64,000 nt of DNA from Brachionus manjavacas (lineage: Eukaryota; Rotifera; Eurotatoria; Ploima; Brachionidae): NCBI GenBank assembly GCA_019054805.1, contig JAHQIY010000001.1:2246501-2310500 (forward strand), in the 5' to 3' direction. Positions 47,301-58,107 of the stretch are shown piece by piece; position 1 is the first letter of the stretch, and each line of letters starts with the position of its first letter. The notes beneath the pieces were generated by a model that saw only the letters and a list, made by a program, of their open reading frames with translations, did no database searches and was not told the DNA's origin. The position numbers and the translations under genes were made by a program.

Positions 47301-50300
47301 TGCTAAAATATTTTAAAATGTTCAAAATTCGGAGAATCTACTTAAATTTTATTTTTTTCAATCAAAATTTCATAAAGAATTGCAGAGAAATCTTTATAGT
47401 TTAATAAAAAACAATTTTTTCTTATAGTACCAAGAAGACTACAATCTACAATACAATAAAGATGTGAAAATGGTATTTTTTATGGACGCAATGGAGCATA
47501 TAGCTCGAATAAGTCGCATGATTCGTCAGGATAGAGGCAACGCATTGTTGGTGGGAGTTGGTGGTACTGGAAAGCAATCGCTAACTCGGCTAGCGTCGCA
47601 CATCTGCGGCTACAAATGTTTTCAAATAGAATTGTCACGTGGCTACAACTATAACTCATTTCATGACGACTTAAAGAAATTATACGAACAAGCCGGAGTT
47701 AAAAACGAAAATACTGTATTCTTATTTACTGATACACAAATAGTGATAGAAGAATTTCTCGAGGATATAAATAATATATTGAATAGTGGAGAGGTGCCGA
47801 ACTTGTTCGAAGCTGATGAGTATGAGCGTATGGTTGTGGGCGCTCGACCAGCTGCCAAAGATGCTGGTATTCCCGAAGGTGACCGAGATGCCATATTCAA
47901 CTTTTTCATCAACCAAGTCCGCAAGAACCTGCATGTAGTGTTGTGCATGAGTCCGGTAGGCGACGCTTTCAGATCCCGCTGCCGCATGTTTCCCTCACTG
48001 GTTAATTGTTGCACTATTGACTGGTTTACCGAGTGGCCCAGTGATGCTTTGTTGTCCGTGGCAAGTTCTGCGTTCTCAAAAGTCGAGTGGCCAAATGGAC
48101 AAGAGTACTTGGTGGACGCTTTATCAAACATGTGTGTCGAAATTCATACAAGTGTGTCGGCTATGGCCAAGCGTTTCTACGAAGAGCTCAGGAGATATTA
48201 CTACACAACTCCAACCTCTTATCTAGAGTTAATTAATTTGTACTTGAAAATGCTAAGCGATAAAAAAAAGTAATTAATTTTTTTTTCTTTTTTTTTTGAA
48301 AATTTACAATAAAAAAATGGGCCTAGTTAATTTTATCACCAGTCCATTACAGTTTTTACTCTAGCAAAATTTTTAATTAAGTATATGAAGAAAGAAAATT
48401 TTTGGCAAAAAGAATTATTTGGTCAAAAAATTTAAAAATTTTTTGTTAATAAGTTGAAAAAAATTTGATAAAAAAAAAACAAATTTCTTGAGAAAAATAG
48501 TCCAGATTTGTTTAATTCAGTATAACTTACTCAACGATTCAACAAATGTTCTTTTTCAGTCAATGAATTTAGAATTATGATGTTATCTTTGAGACTTTTA
48601 GAATATTTGGAATCAGGTTATGATGGATGCTTTGATTTAGATGCCACTTACAAGCTGATGTGGTCTATCGATACTATCAAAAAATCTCACTTCTTCTTTA
48701 ACTTTAAATTCATATAAGACCCTAATCAAATTTTTTTAAAATGATAATATTAGATTTTTTTATTTTTTTTAAATTAAACATAAGATGTTTATTATTTTAA
48801 TTTAAAAAAAACAAATCTTTTTTTCTCTAATTGACCTTTAATTGATTCTTCTAAAATCTTTATTTGAATACTTTAAAGACAAATTTAAAATCTACATTTA
48901 GGTATCCAAATTATGGCTCAAATAAACGCTTTAATTGATATTTAAATATCAATTAATTAATAGAATAATATCTTTGGCAAATTACGGCGAAGCAAAGTTA
49001 AATTTTGTATTGTAAAATTTCAAAATATTGATTAAGTATTCAATTTACTTCAGATAAAAATTCATCTAATTTTCTATCTAATTATTGATTAAACAAATAA
49101 TGATTAATCATGTTTAGTCATTTATTATTAAAAAATTGATAAAAATACCTTTTTAATCTAAATCAAAAAGAAAAAACTTTGATTTGAAATTTACATTTGA
49201 TCACGAACTTCAATTTGTCAAATAATCAGGGTGTATTGTCGAAGAGCCAAAATAGTTTTTTTTTTCGATTTTTAATGACATAATCATATTATTTAATTTT
49301 TGAAAAATATATTTTCTAGTAGATATTTTTATGTTCTATTCAAAAATATAATCAGCTTTGGGGTATATCTGGGAAGTTAAGAGTGTGTTTTGGGCTGTTT
49401 GTGTTGTTTTTTTTCATGTGAAATTTAAAGGGGATACAGTCAAAACTCTTTAATCCGAAGTTCGATATCCCGAAGAATTCGCAAATCCGAAGAAAAATTA
49501 GGAAATAAAAGCTGTTACATGTAAAATACATGTTATTTTCACTCTTTAATCCGAAGATTCGAAATTCTCTAATCCGAAGAAAATTTAGAAAAAATGTTGA
49601 GTTGAAACTGCTAAAATTTATATAATTTTATTGTTTCAGTGTTATAAAATCATTTCGAAAATTACTTACGTTATTTTCAATTATAAAAAAAGTAAAAAAA
49701 CAAGTGTTTATTTAATAAGTCAAAAGTTCAGAAAAAATGTCACCTACTCCGCCAAGGAAAAGAGTTGAATTAGATTATGATCAAAAAAGAGATTTTTTTT
49801 CGTATAAATAAAGTTTAAATTTTCTTAATCCGAAGTTTTTCTACTTTTTACCATTATTCGGATTACCGCATATCCGAAATTTCGCTATTCCGAAGAAAAT
49901 TTCAGAAATATTTAATGTTCGGATTATCGAGGGATGACTGTAGTTAGAATAAAATATTCAGATATTTATGATTAAAAAGTATCAAAAAAGATTATATTTT
50001 TTATGAAAATTTTGGCCATTTACATCCGGTGTTGTTTTTGGCAATCCTGATGAGTGTATATTTTAGACATAACCTACAAATCGTGGTTAAAAAATGAAAC
50101 TTTTTTTTCAAATTCTATATTGATATTTTTAAGAGAACTAAGTTTTCTAAATGGAAAATTTTTTGCTCGCCAACACACACCTAAAGTTTGTTGTTCTGTC
50201 TAAAGCAAAATTTTTTTTAATTTTATCTATTTTTTTAGACTAAATAACACACAATTAAATGTGTGTTTAAAAGGTTGTGTGCTCATCAGAATTTGAATGT

Positions 50301-53300
50301 GTGGTGACACTAAATTCCAATTTTTAATATTTCAGTTCAAACTATTTAAAAAAATAAGAAAATTACTTCATTCTAATTTTGAAAAAATAAATTTTTTAAA
50401 ATATAATTCGGACAATCCTCTCGACTATAAAGTGGTTTTAGTCAACATTAATCTTTTTCTTTGGTCAAAATATTTTTATTTTTAAAACTTTTTAGTGGGT
50501 TACAATAAAATTCATTCTTAAATTATTAAAAATTTTAATAATTCAGCACTGATGTGTTAAAATGATCTTCCCGAAAATTGAATTGAAAGAAAGAAAAAAA
50601 AAGCTTAGAAATCTTATTATCAAGCCAACTCTTTATAATTTCAATGCTGTTCAGACAGGGCTGTTGGCATTTTGCAAAATACTCCTTGTTAATTTCTCTT
50701 AACTCAAGTGTGCCAAATTGCATTTCTCGCTTCGTTTTTCTTTAAAATTTTTTTAAATGTATCTATATAGAAAACAAGTCATACCAGCACGTACATAAAA
50801 GTGCCCTTTGAAGAATTTTTTTCCAAAAATATCTTTATTTTATGTAGAAATGAAGTTAATGCACAAAATTTAATGAAAATTTAGCTAACTTGTGTCTATT
50901 TGACACTGTCTTTAATTGTGAATACCTTAAGGAAGTTCTTTTAGACTTTTAAAATTTTACACAATTTTGCTCATTTTACTAAAATCTATATGATTAAAAA
51001 AAAATAATTTTTTTAGTAAACAAAAGTGTAATAAATTGAAATCAGTATAAAAACATTATTTTTTTTAGACTTAATAAAATAAAATAAATCGACTAATACT
51101 TAACCCATATTTGACAAGAAATAAATAATTAAAAATTAATTTTTTCAATTTTCTCAGAGAGATAAACAGCGCTCGGTCAAGAGTTGACAATGGCTTAAAA
51201 AAACTTCTGCAAACAAATCAAGTGGTTGACTCAATGCAAATAGAATTGAAAGCATTGGAGCCTGAGCTGAAGCAAAAATCTGAAGACACTGCTAAGCTTA
51301 TGGAAAAACTAGCCATCGATCAAGAAAAAGCAGATGCTGTTCGCAAAGTTGTCTTAGAAGATGAAGCTGTGGCCAAAGTGAAGGCCGAAGAGACAAAGGC
51401 CATTGCAGATGATGCTCAACGTGACTTGAATCTGGCCTTGCCGGCACTAGAAGCAGCCATCAAGGCCCTGGACGCCTTGGACAAAAGTGACATTACTGAA
51501 ATCAAACAGTTCAATAACCCGCCTGAGATGGTGCAGACTGTTATGGAGGCAGTGTGCATTCTTTTAGGAGTCAAAGCAGACTGGGCCCAGAGCAAAACTC
51601 TGCTCGGTGATCCAAATTTTTTGAAAAATCTACTCGCCTTTGACAAAGATAGCATTCCGGATGCGCGTATCAAAAAACTAAAACCCTACATAGACAACCC
51701 AAAATTTGTAGCTGAAGAAGTTGCCAAAGTAAGCAAGGCATGCAGGTCTTTGTGTATATGGGTCCGAGCCATAGATGTTTATGCCAAAGTGGCCAAAGAA
51801 GTGGAGCCCAAAAAGGCCCGACTAAAGCTCGCCAAAGACGAGTTGAATGTTGTTATGTCTGAGCTGAAAATAAAACAGGACAAACTGGCCGAAGTCGAGA
51901 ACCAAATAAAAGAACTTCAATCGCTGTACGACCATTCAGTCAGTGAGAAAAAAAAATTGGAACACAGTATTCAGCAGACTTCATCGCGTCTTAAACGCGC
52001 CTCCAAATTGACCACTGCTTTGGCCGACGAACAAGTCAGATGGAAAGAAAGCATTGAACAATTTGACAAAGAGCTTGAACACGTGGTCGGAAACGTGTTC
52101 ATATCAGCCGCATGTGTGGCCTACTTTGGTGCTTTTCCGAGCAATTACCGCCAAGAATTGGTCAAAAATTGGACCCAAGGATCGAAAGCATTAAATATAC
52201 CCATATCAGAAAACACAAATATAATTCAAGTATTGTCTCATCCATTCATGGTTCGCCAATGGAACACAGACGGTTTGCCAAGAGATGATTTTTCAACCGA
52301 AAATGCCATATTAGTTACCAAGGGTCGGCGATGGCCATTGATGATTGACCCTCAAGAACAAGCCAACAGATGGATTAGAAATAAAGAGCGCGACAATTCG
52401 CTCAAGATCATAAAGCTGTCAGACCCGGCATTTTTGCGCACTTTGGAAAATTGTGTGCGCATTGGCATGCCCATACTGCTCGAGGATCTTGGCGAGCAAA
52501 TTGATCCGGCCCTCGAGCCCATACTCCTAAAACAAACATTCATTTCGGGTGGCAGACTGCTGATTCGTTTGGGAGACAGCGATGTTGACTATGACCAGAA
52601 CTTCCGCTTCTACATGACCACCAAATTGTCTAATCCCCACTATCTTCCAGAAGTGTGCATCAAAGTGACTATAATCAACTTTAGTGTGACTAAATCGGGT
52701 CTCGAAGACCAAATTTTGAGCGATGTGGTCCGCTTGGAGAGACCCGATTTGGAAGAGGAAAGAAATAAATTGATAACCAATATTAACAATGACAAAAATC
52801 AATTGAAGTCTATTGAGGACAAAATTCTAAAGATGCTCTTTGAATCAGAGGGAAACATTTTGGATAACGAGGAATTGGTAAACACACTGAATGATTCGAA
52901 GACAACTTCTCAGGCTATATCGCGGCGCCTAGAAGAAGCCGAAAAAACAGAGGCCAATATTAGCACTGCTAGAGAAAAGTACCGACCAGTTGCGTCCAGA
53001 GGTTCGGTAATGTATTTTGTGGTGGCCGATTTGGGCCTCATCGATCCCATGTACCAGTTCAGTCTTAGGTATTTTACCCAGTTGTTCAACTCTACTATCG
53101 AAAATTCGCCCAAGTCCAGCGAACTAGAGAAAAGACTGGCCATATTGTTGAAAGAGACTACTAGCAGTGTGTACACTAATGTGTCTAGGGGTTTGTTTGA
53201 AAAAGATAAGCTTGTGTTTGGTTTTATGCTGTGTGTGGAGATTATGAAGTTGGAAGGTAAGATTAAGACAGACGAGTGGATTTTGTTTTTGAGAGGAACG

Positions 53301-56300
53301 GCCGGCATGGACAAGAAAAGACCATCGAAGCCTGATGTGAAATGGTTAAGTGAGTCAGCGTGGAACAATGCTTGTGATTTGGCACCTAATTTCGAAGCGT
53401 TTAAAAATTTACCTGAGGACATTGTATCAAAGCCTATTACAATAACATTGGGTAATTTTTATTTGTTTTTTTTTTGGAATTATTTTATTTTAAACAAAAA
53501 TTTCTAATTTATTCATTTATTTTAAAAAAATTTTGAGATGACAAAAAAACTAATTAACTGAAATTTTTATTTCTTTTACTGGTCTAAAATTAAACCCTTT
53601 TCGACAGACCAAATAAACTAATTCGGGCGACAAAAATAAAAATTGAGATGATAAAAAGGGTTTATTGCCTGACAAAAATTAAAAATTGATTAAATTTTTT
53701 TATTGTTTCTTAAAAGCTTATTTACTTGGCCTTCATCGTTTTAACCATTTATCCACATCAGCTTATTAATCAACTACTGATGTCTCGTGAGATTTCCTTT
53801 CTTGCTAAAAATGCATAATTTAACCAAGTCTTCATCAAAAAAAAGAGAGTATTTTTATTTTTTTATATCATTAAAAAAATATAAAAAAATTAAAAATACT
53901 TCATAAAATAATGCAATTTTGATCATTATCATGTGTTAACATTATTTAAATGGATAAACAGATAAGATAATATCTTTGGACAAACTTGATTTATTTGATT
54001 TTCCAAAATCTTAAGAATTTCCCAAAATAATAATTTAAACTTTCTGGCTGTGAATTGGGGATTACTTGGAAGTAAAAGAAAATGAAAAAAAAATCAGGAT
54101 GCCTGCATCTTGCTTTGCGCCCAATAAAGCCATTCTCTACCTTTTCTGTTGAAATTAAATTTTTAAAATTTTTGTCAGCTATTACTTGAGTCATTTAGAT
54201 ATAAATTTGTCATAGATTAGTTTATTTTTCATAAAATGTGATTTTTTGATTGCCAGTCCATTAAATGAATCAATTCAGTAAAATCATTTCTCTGCAAAAA
54301 ATGCAAAAAATTAAAATTAAATTGGCTTTTTTCAGAAGATTTCAAATAATTTTCAGTACAAAGATTTTAAGAAATTTACCATGTTGATTTTAAATTGAAA
54401 AGAAAATACTTGATCGAAGTTAATAAATAAAAAAATATAAAATAACAACAACAACAAATAAAAAAAAATTCGGCTTTAAAGGCTAGCGTTCAAAGAAAAC
54501 ACCCCATAAAGGAATCATCAGATAAAATGCTTTTTATAATTAGATTTTTTTCGTTTTTTAACTGGTAAAATAAACTGTTTGTTTTTCAATTCTTAATTTC
54601 ATATATGGCACTGAATTAATCATCAAGTAATAAGTTAAAAAAATCAGTAAAAATTATTAAATTTTTTTTGTAAATTAAATTAAAATTCAAATAAAAAATA
54701 AAATTTTTTTCAAGCAATTTATTCATTTTTATTTTTGTTTATTTCAGTTATGGAATAAAAAAAAAATTAAAGTAATAAAAGTGACAAGTTAATTAAGTTA
54801 AATTTTTTCAGTAAAAGTTCTTCTTTTCTCCCAATTCACCATTTTTGGGTATATCTGGAAAAAGGAAGTCATTTGATTTAATGAAAATTTTAATTTTTAC
54901 TAAATAATTAAACAGTTGGCATATTTAAATATATAAAAGCTAAAAGTTTGTTTACGACGGTGATCTTGCTTTAATTCTTTGAATTTAGTAGATTTTTGTA
55001 TTAATAAAATTAGAATAAAATTAAAATTTATTTTATTAGTTTTTGATTTTTCTCAGGTAATGGCAGCAATCTGCTTAAAATCATTATCCAAGTGGGTTTA
55101 AAAACTTATTTTTTTTATCTCTTTTTACCATCTTTTAGTGTAAATAAAGTATGAATTTACATAATTAAAATAAAAACAGCTTATTTAATTGAATTCTTTT
55201 GATTTTTTATTTTCAATAAAGGCAAATTCTACTTTGTTATAATCCTAAAAATGAATTAAGCTAAATTCATTTTAATAAAAAAAAAACTTGAAAATAATTT
55301 TTTTTTATTTCAAATTTTTAGAGAGTTAAAAACTTAATTCACCCAAATAAAAATAAAAATCTAATTATTTAAATTGAATAGGTAAATTGGAAGTTAATTT
55401 GAACCCGGTTGATGAATTCAATGGAATGGATAAATACGAATTCGAAAAAGATCTAAGCGAATTTTATCGCTTAATTTTGGTAAAAAATTTTGCCGAAGAC
55501 CGAGTCGTGCAGGCAGTGACTCTTTTTGTTGCGCGAAATCTCGGTCCACAATTTGTAGAAAGTCCAGCGACCGATCTGAACACACTTTACAAGGACATGT
55601 CAAATCGTATATCTTTGGTTTTTATACTCAGCACTGGCTCGGACCCTATGGGCGCTTTTCTTCGTTTTGCCAAAGAAATGGGAATGACCAATAAATTGCA
55701 ATCAATTTCTTTGGGTCAAGGCCAAGGCCCAGTGGCCGAAAAATTAATCAACGCTGCAGTCAAGAGCGGCGAGTGGGTCTTTTTGCAAAATTGCCACTTG
55801 GCCGCTTCGTGGATGTTGGCAATGGAAGAACTAGTCAAAAAACTAGCCGACCCGATCACACCTGTGCACCAAGACTACAGGCTTTTTTTAAGTTCCATGC
55901 CTGCCAAAAGTTTTCCGGTCAGCGTTCTCCAAAACAGTGTCAAAGTTACCAACGAACCACCAAAGGGTCTAAAAGCCAACACCAAGCGAGCTTTTGCCGA
56001 AATTCAAGTTTCATTTTTTGAAGAAAACCTTTTAGCTTCCGACTGGAGAAAAATTGTCTTCGGCATTTGCTTTTTCCATGCCATAATCCAAGAGCGTAAA
56101 AAATTCGGCTCTTTGGGCTGGAACATAAAATACGAGTTCAACGACTCGGACAGAGAAAGCGCTCTGCTAAATTTCCAAATGTTCTGCAGTGAGGGCTACA
56201 TACCATGGGACGCTTTGATCTACATAACCAGTGAAATTACTTACGGCGGTCGAGTGACAGACTCGTGGGATCAGCGGTGTCTGCGAACCATTCTAAAGCG

Positions 56301-57563
56301 GTTCTTTTCTCCCGACACCCTCACTCCTGGCTATAAATATTCTTCTTCGGGCATCTACTTTGCACCTGACTATGAAACACTTAAAGAGTACAGAGAGTAT
56401 ATTGACAGCCTGCCAATGATTGATGATCCGGAAATATTTGGAATGCATCAAAATGCCAACATTACTTTTCAAATTCAGGAAACAAGTTATTTGATAACAA
56501 CTATTTTGGACGTGCAGCCAAGAGTCAGCTCTGGTGGCTCAGGAAAATCCAATGATGACATTGTGTACGAGCTGGCCGACAGCATTCTTGCCAAACTAGT
56601 GGACAAATTGGACTTGGAAAAAGCCCCACAGGCCTTATTTCACCAGGACTCGATGGGCCGAGTCAACTCGTTGACCACTGTTTTGCAGCAAGAAGTGGAC
56701 AGATACAACAAGCTATTGGTCATCATAAAAACATCACTGAACAATTTAAAAAAAGCAATCAAGGGCTTTGTGGTAATGAACGAGCAATTGGAAAAAATGT
56801 ACTCGTCTTTTTTGAATAACCAAGTTCCGGGCATGTGGTCGAACGCGTCCTATCCGTCCTTGAAAACACTCGGCTCTTGGGTCAAAGATCTGGTGCTGAG
56901 ATGCCATTTTATCCAAGGATGGATTGTGAACGGCTCTTGTGTTTCCTACTGGTTGCCAGGAATATTTTTTCCGCAAGGCTTTCTCACCGGAACACTTCAA
57001 GTACATGCCAGAAAGTACGATTTGCCCATTGACGAGCTCTCATTCGAGTTCCATGTGACCAAGTTGAACCGAGATCAGTCCCAGTATCATGAGTTGCTCA
57101 AGAGTCTAGAGTACGGCCAGCAATTGGAAGAGGACAAGCAGATAGAAGTACCCGATGATGGTCTTTTGATACATGGTCTTTTTATGGATGCGTTCCGATG
57201 GGACAGCGAAAACATGAAGTGTACCGAGTCTAATTTGGGAGAGATGAATCCGCCATTGCCAATGTTGCACATGGAGCCTAAGCGAAATTTTATTCACAAT
57301 CCGCAGCATTACATTTCTCCGTTGTACAGAACAGCGGCCAGAGCCGGAACTCTTTCGACCACGGGTAAAATTTTTTTTTTCTTAATTTAAAAAAGAAGCT
57401 AATAAAAATTTTTATTAAAAATTGGGAATAAAAAAATTGATAATTGTTTTACTTTTAAGGTCATTCTACAAATTTTGTGGTGAGTATTAATTTGCCCAGC
57501 GACGAAGATCAAGATCATTGGATAAGAAAAGGAGCTGCTTTGATATGTCAACAAAGCGATTAG
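32055..57563 (+). CDS. DNAH6: Axonemal dynein heavy chain 6-like, complete, 12 exons
   Basis: This is the motor subunit of a single-headed inner-arm dynein that slides doublet microtubules in motile cilia. Exons: 32055-32324, 32373-32839, 32892-33039, 34537-34659, 34698-35107, 35172-36123, 37041-38619, 40596-43957, 47428-48269, 51158-53451, 55382-57364, 57460-57563. Every junction is GT-AG and the phases add up to 12,534 nt, or 4,177 residues plus stop, close to vertebrate DNAH6. Domains in order: N-terminal tail (1 to about 1200), linker, AAA1 Walker A GPAGTGKT at about 1510, AAA2 GPAAGGKT at about 1791, AAA3 GETGVGKS at about 2127, AAA4 GVGGTGKQ at about 2480, coiled-coil stalk with microtubule-binding tip (about 2740-3040), AAA5, AAA6 and the C-terminal domain. 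The AAA1 segment [20 protein letters not shown] and the end [10 protein letters not shown] point to DNAH6 within the inner-arm group. Confidence 0.88.
32373..32839 (+). CDS. DNAH6: DNAH6 exon 2 (residues 91-246)
   Basis: Starts after TTTAATTTAG. It encodes charged and proline-rich tail sequence and ends in phase 2 before GTAAAA. The next intron is 52 bp. Confidence 0.75.
32892..33039 (+). CDS. DNAH6: DNAH6 exon 3 (residues 246-295)
   Basis: Starts after TTTTTGCCAG. It contains a run with [18 protein letters not shown] and ends in phase 0 at a GTAATT donor. A 1.5-kb AT-rich intron without a recognisable element follows. Confidence 0.75.
34537..34659 (+). CDS. DNAH6: DNAH6 exon 4 (residues 296-336)
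   Basis: This 41-codon exon encodes the [10 protein letters not shown]...[10 protein letters not shown] block, a well-conserved part of the inner-arm dynein tail. It is bounded by TTTTAG and GTAAAA. The following intron is only 38 bp. Confidence 0.8.
34698..35107 (+). CDS. DNAH6: DNAH6 exon 5 (residues 337-473)
   Basis: Starts after ATTTTAAG with [17 protein letters not shown], continuing the conserved tail block from exon 4 without a gap. This supports the 38-bp intron. It ends in phase 2. Confidence 0.8.
35172..36123 (+). CDS. DNAH6: DNAH6 exon 6 (residues 473-790)
   Basis: Encodes tail sequence starting [18 protein letters not shown] and including an acidic, Lys-rich insert. It ends in phase 0 at GTATGC. 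Codon use is AT-rich here, unlike exon 8. Confidence 0.8.
37041..38619 (+). CDS. DNAH6: DNAH6 exon 7 (residues 791-1316)
   Basis: Encodes the start of the linker (DHC_N2) that swings during the power stroke. It includes the [12 protein letters not shown] and [18 protein letters not shown] segments and ends at [10 protein letters not shown], a highly conserved dynein block. Phase 1; a 1,976-bp intron with a pogo-like MITE follows. Confidence 0.9.
38850..39639 (-). mobile_element. Pogo/Tigger-like DNA transposon, internally deleted, in DNAH6 intron 7
   Basis: Inverted ends CAGTAAAGTACGGTT...TAACGAA are flanked by TA (38848-38849 and 39640-39641), the target duplication of Tc1/mariner-pogo elements. 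The 790-bp element has further partial copies of the end motif (near 38890 and 39490). On the minus strand it keeps the N- and C-terminal codons of a pogo-type transposase while the whole catalytic middle is gone. Confidence 0.85.
39020..39248 (-). pseudogene. Pogo-type transposase remnant: CENP-B-like N-terminus plus C-terminal tail
   Basis: An ATG at 39248 opens 43 residues ([20 protein letters not shown]...SNKEASFKI) matching the first helix-turn-helix of CENP-B/pogo transposases. After a stop (39117-39119) the adjoining sequence reads [20 protein letters not shown] and stops at 39020, resembling the tail of the same protein class. The DDE core has been deleted between them. Confidence 0.65.
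40596..43957 (+). CDS. DNAH6: DNAH6 exon 8: end of linker, AAA1-AAA3
   Basis: At 3,362 bp this is the largest exon. It encodes [13 protein letters not shown], then AAA1 (Walker A at 41174, Walker [11 protein letters not shown]), AAA2 (Walker A at 42017) and AAA3 (Walker A at 43025, Walker B IIFIDDLN). All three P-loops keep the catalytic lysine and Thr/Ser. It is strikingly GC-rich compared with exons 1-6 and 9. Ends in phase 0 at GTAAGT, the best donor in the gene. Confidence 0.95.
44060..44441. repeat. Solo LTR in DNAH6 intron 8
   Basis: The 382-bp unit starts TGTTAC and ends GTAACA and is flanked by AATT on both sides (44056-44059 and 44442-44445). These ends and this duplication equal those of the full element at 18435-23256, but the interior is unrelated. 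In minus sense a TATATAA box follows the left end closely. A lone LTR with a target duplication is the usual product of LTR-LTR recombination. Confidence 0.75.
44803..44927. mobile_element. Miniature inverted-repeat element, 125 bp, in DNAH6 intron 8
   Basis: The 32-bp arms 44803-44834 and 44896-44927 are reverse complements with three mismatches (GCAACAT.CAAAGTTGCATC core). The short interior includes CAGAGATTTTGCA, a 13-mer shared, in reverse, with the element at 47081-47198. Confidence 0.6.
45043..45354 (+). CDS. Possible nested small secreted protein or exon in DNAH6 intron 8
   Basis: The frame is open from 45028 and lacks an ATG. It has a hydrophobic signal-like segment ([14 protein letters not shown]), then a cysteine-containing region ([20 protein letters not shown]) and a helical, charged end with balanced composition. 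It does not look like low-complexity read-through. An AG lies just upstream and AATAAA-like sites follow at about 45435. It could be the last exon of a gene nested in the intron or a transposon fragment. I recognise no family. Confidence 0.3.
   Translation: MNSSTYLSLLIILAIITKPISKKIPPCVNNCLTWKKKFINVTEFDPRTTIELIEHINCEKNYGLGDVITFFLSKIEENFIPRIDNSQQFKILNDILKINFLHN
46190..46416 (-). pseudogene. LINE ORF2 tail fragment in DNAH6 intron 8
   Basis: The minus strand reads, through a few frame shifts, a thumb-to-tail segment like those of CR1-type elements: [19 protein letters not shown], then [10 protein letters not shown] and GLSYFVPL. Only about 75 residues remain. Confidence 0.45.
47081..47198. mobile_element. 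Small inverted-repeat element in DNAH6 intron 8
   Basis: Arms AACTTTGTACCACC... (47081-47109) and their near-perfect reverse complement (47171-47198) enclose about 60 bp. It contains TGCAAAATCTCTG (47108-47120), shared with the element at 44803-44927. Confidence 0.55.
47428..48269 (+). CDS. DNAH6: DNAH6 exon 9: AAA4
   Basis: Starts after TTTCTTATAG with an alpha-helical lead into AAA4. It has Walker A GVGGTGKQ at 47554 and the [19 protein letters not shown] and [11 protein letters not shown] landmarks. Ends in phase 2 in an A-run (AAAAAA|GTAATT). Confidence 0.9.
48571..48717 (+). pseudogene. MULE transposase scrap in DNAH6 intron 9
   Basis: A 48-residue frame contains [12 protein letters not shown], the sequence around the first catalytic aspartate of FLYWCH-associated MULE transposases (xxDATYKLxW). 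The rest of the domain is not present. It may be from the same family as the gutted element at 4795-6131. Confidence 0.45.
49437..49940 (+). mobile_element. Pogo-like MITE in DNAH6 intron 9
   Basis: The left end CAGTCAAAACTCTTTAATCC and the right end, reversed CAGTCATCCCTCGATAATCC, share their first eight bases and the TAATCCGAA block. TA flanks both ends (49435-49436 and 49941-49942). Repeated CTTTAATCCGAAG motifs occur inside. A 24-codon ATG frame (49737-49811) reading [20 protein letters not shown] looks like the start of a pogo/CENP-B-type transposase, so this is a 504-bp deletion derivative. Its ends differ from the 38850 element, so it is a second family. Confidence 0.8.
49941..51150. 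other. Rest of DNAH6 intron 9
   Basis: AT-rich. Two short protein-like frames occur (50338-50485 on plus after an AG acceptor-like site, and 50535-50723 on minus starting [16 protein letters not shown]), but neither is recognisable. Confidence 0.35.
51158..53451 (+). CDS. DNAH6: DNAH6 exon 10: stalk, microtubule-binding tip, AAA5
   Basis: Starts in the antiparallel coiled-coil stalk (CC1 about residues 2740-2830), then the small microtubule-binding tip and CC2 (about 2960-3040). AAA5 follows with [16 protein letters not shown] and [12 protein letters not shown]. Phase 1 end. Confidence 0.9.
53452..55381. other. DNAH6 intron 10, no resolved element
   Basis: 1,930 bp of AT-rich sequence. The first 250 bp have repeated GACAAAA/TTTTTGTC motifs. 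A minus-strand frame at 53991-54194 is unassigned. No inverted ends were found. Confidence 0.4.
55382..57364 (+). CDS. DNAH6: DNAH6 exon 11: AAA6 and C-terminal domain
   Basis: Encodes AAA6 ([28 protein letters not shown]) and most of the C-terminal domain, with the conserved [17 protein letters not shown] block and [16 protein letters not shown]. Starts immediately after AG at a GT-beginning exon edge. Ends in phase 1. Confidence 0.92.
57460..57563 (+). CDS. DNAH6: DNAH6 exon 12 (stop codon)
   Basis: After a 95-bp intron this 104-bp exon encodes the universal axonemal-dynein end, [12 protein letters not shown]...[14 protein letters not shown], and the TAG stop. The orthologue-like C-terminus shows the gene is complete. 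Confidence 0.92.
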
Positions 57564-57613
57564 AAAAAAATTATTTTTTAATTGATTTTAGTTAAATTTT
57601 GTTTTTATTGATA

Positions 57614-57619
57614 AATAAA
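57614..57619 (+). promoter_or_regulatory. Poly(A) signal of DNAH6
   Basis: AATAAA lies 50 bp after the DNAH6 stop codon. Confidence 0.6.
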
Positions 57620-57953
57620 AATTTTTAATAGACGTTTTTTTTATTTTAGCTTTTAAATCAGCCAAGTAAACTTCGGATTACTTTTTTCTATTTCAATCTG
57701 GAAACATTTTTTTAATTTAATTTTAGAAATTTTATTATTGTTAACTAAAAATTATTTAACTGATTATTTTAAAGTTTTTAGCATTATCAACAATTATTCA
57801 CACAAGAAGATTAATGACTATTTTTTGATTCAGAAAACTTTGGTGAGCAAGCGTCATACATTAATGTAAATTCAATATGTTCCAAATAATCTGAAAAGTT
57901 CTATTTTATATATTCGTTAAAAATTTTTTTCAAAATTTACTAAATTTATCAAC

Positions 57954-58107
57954 TGTAACACCCCCTGTGTCCCAGACCTCTTTCTTTCTATCTCTTTCTT
58001 TTCCATATATGTTTAGTTTCCTTTTTGTTGGTAGTTGTTTTAGAATAAAGATTTAGAGGATATTATAAAATATTATTTAATTTATTTAATAGTGTTCCGC
58101 TATTAAA
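57954..58107 (+). repeat. 5' LTR of the gutted element
   Basis: About 154 bp. It contains AATAAAG near 58043 and ends just before the primer-site-like TGGTGATAGCGG at 58109. Confidence 0.6.

Noticed and set aside
48560..48717. An extra DNAH6 exon after the CAG at 48559
   Set aside because: Joining there gives an immediate stop in the required phase, and exon 9 joins exon 10 at 51158 with continuous conserved sequence. The region matches a MULE fragment.
32055..57563. DNAH3, DNAH7 or DNAH1 instead of DNAH6
   Set aside because: The AAA1 segment, the PISMMVP block and the C-terminal HSTNFVV end fit DNAH6 better from memory of the family. A phylogeny would be decisive.
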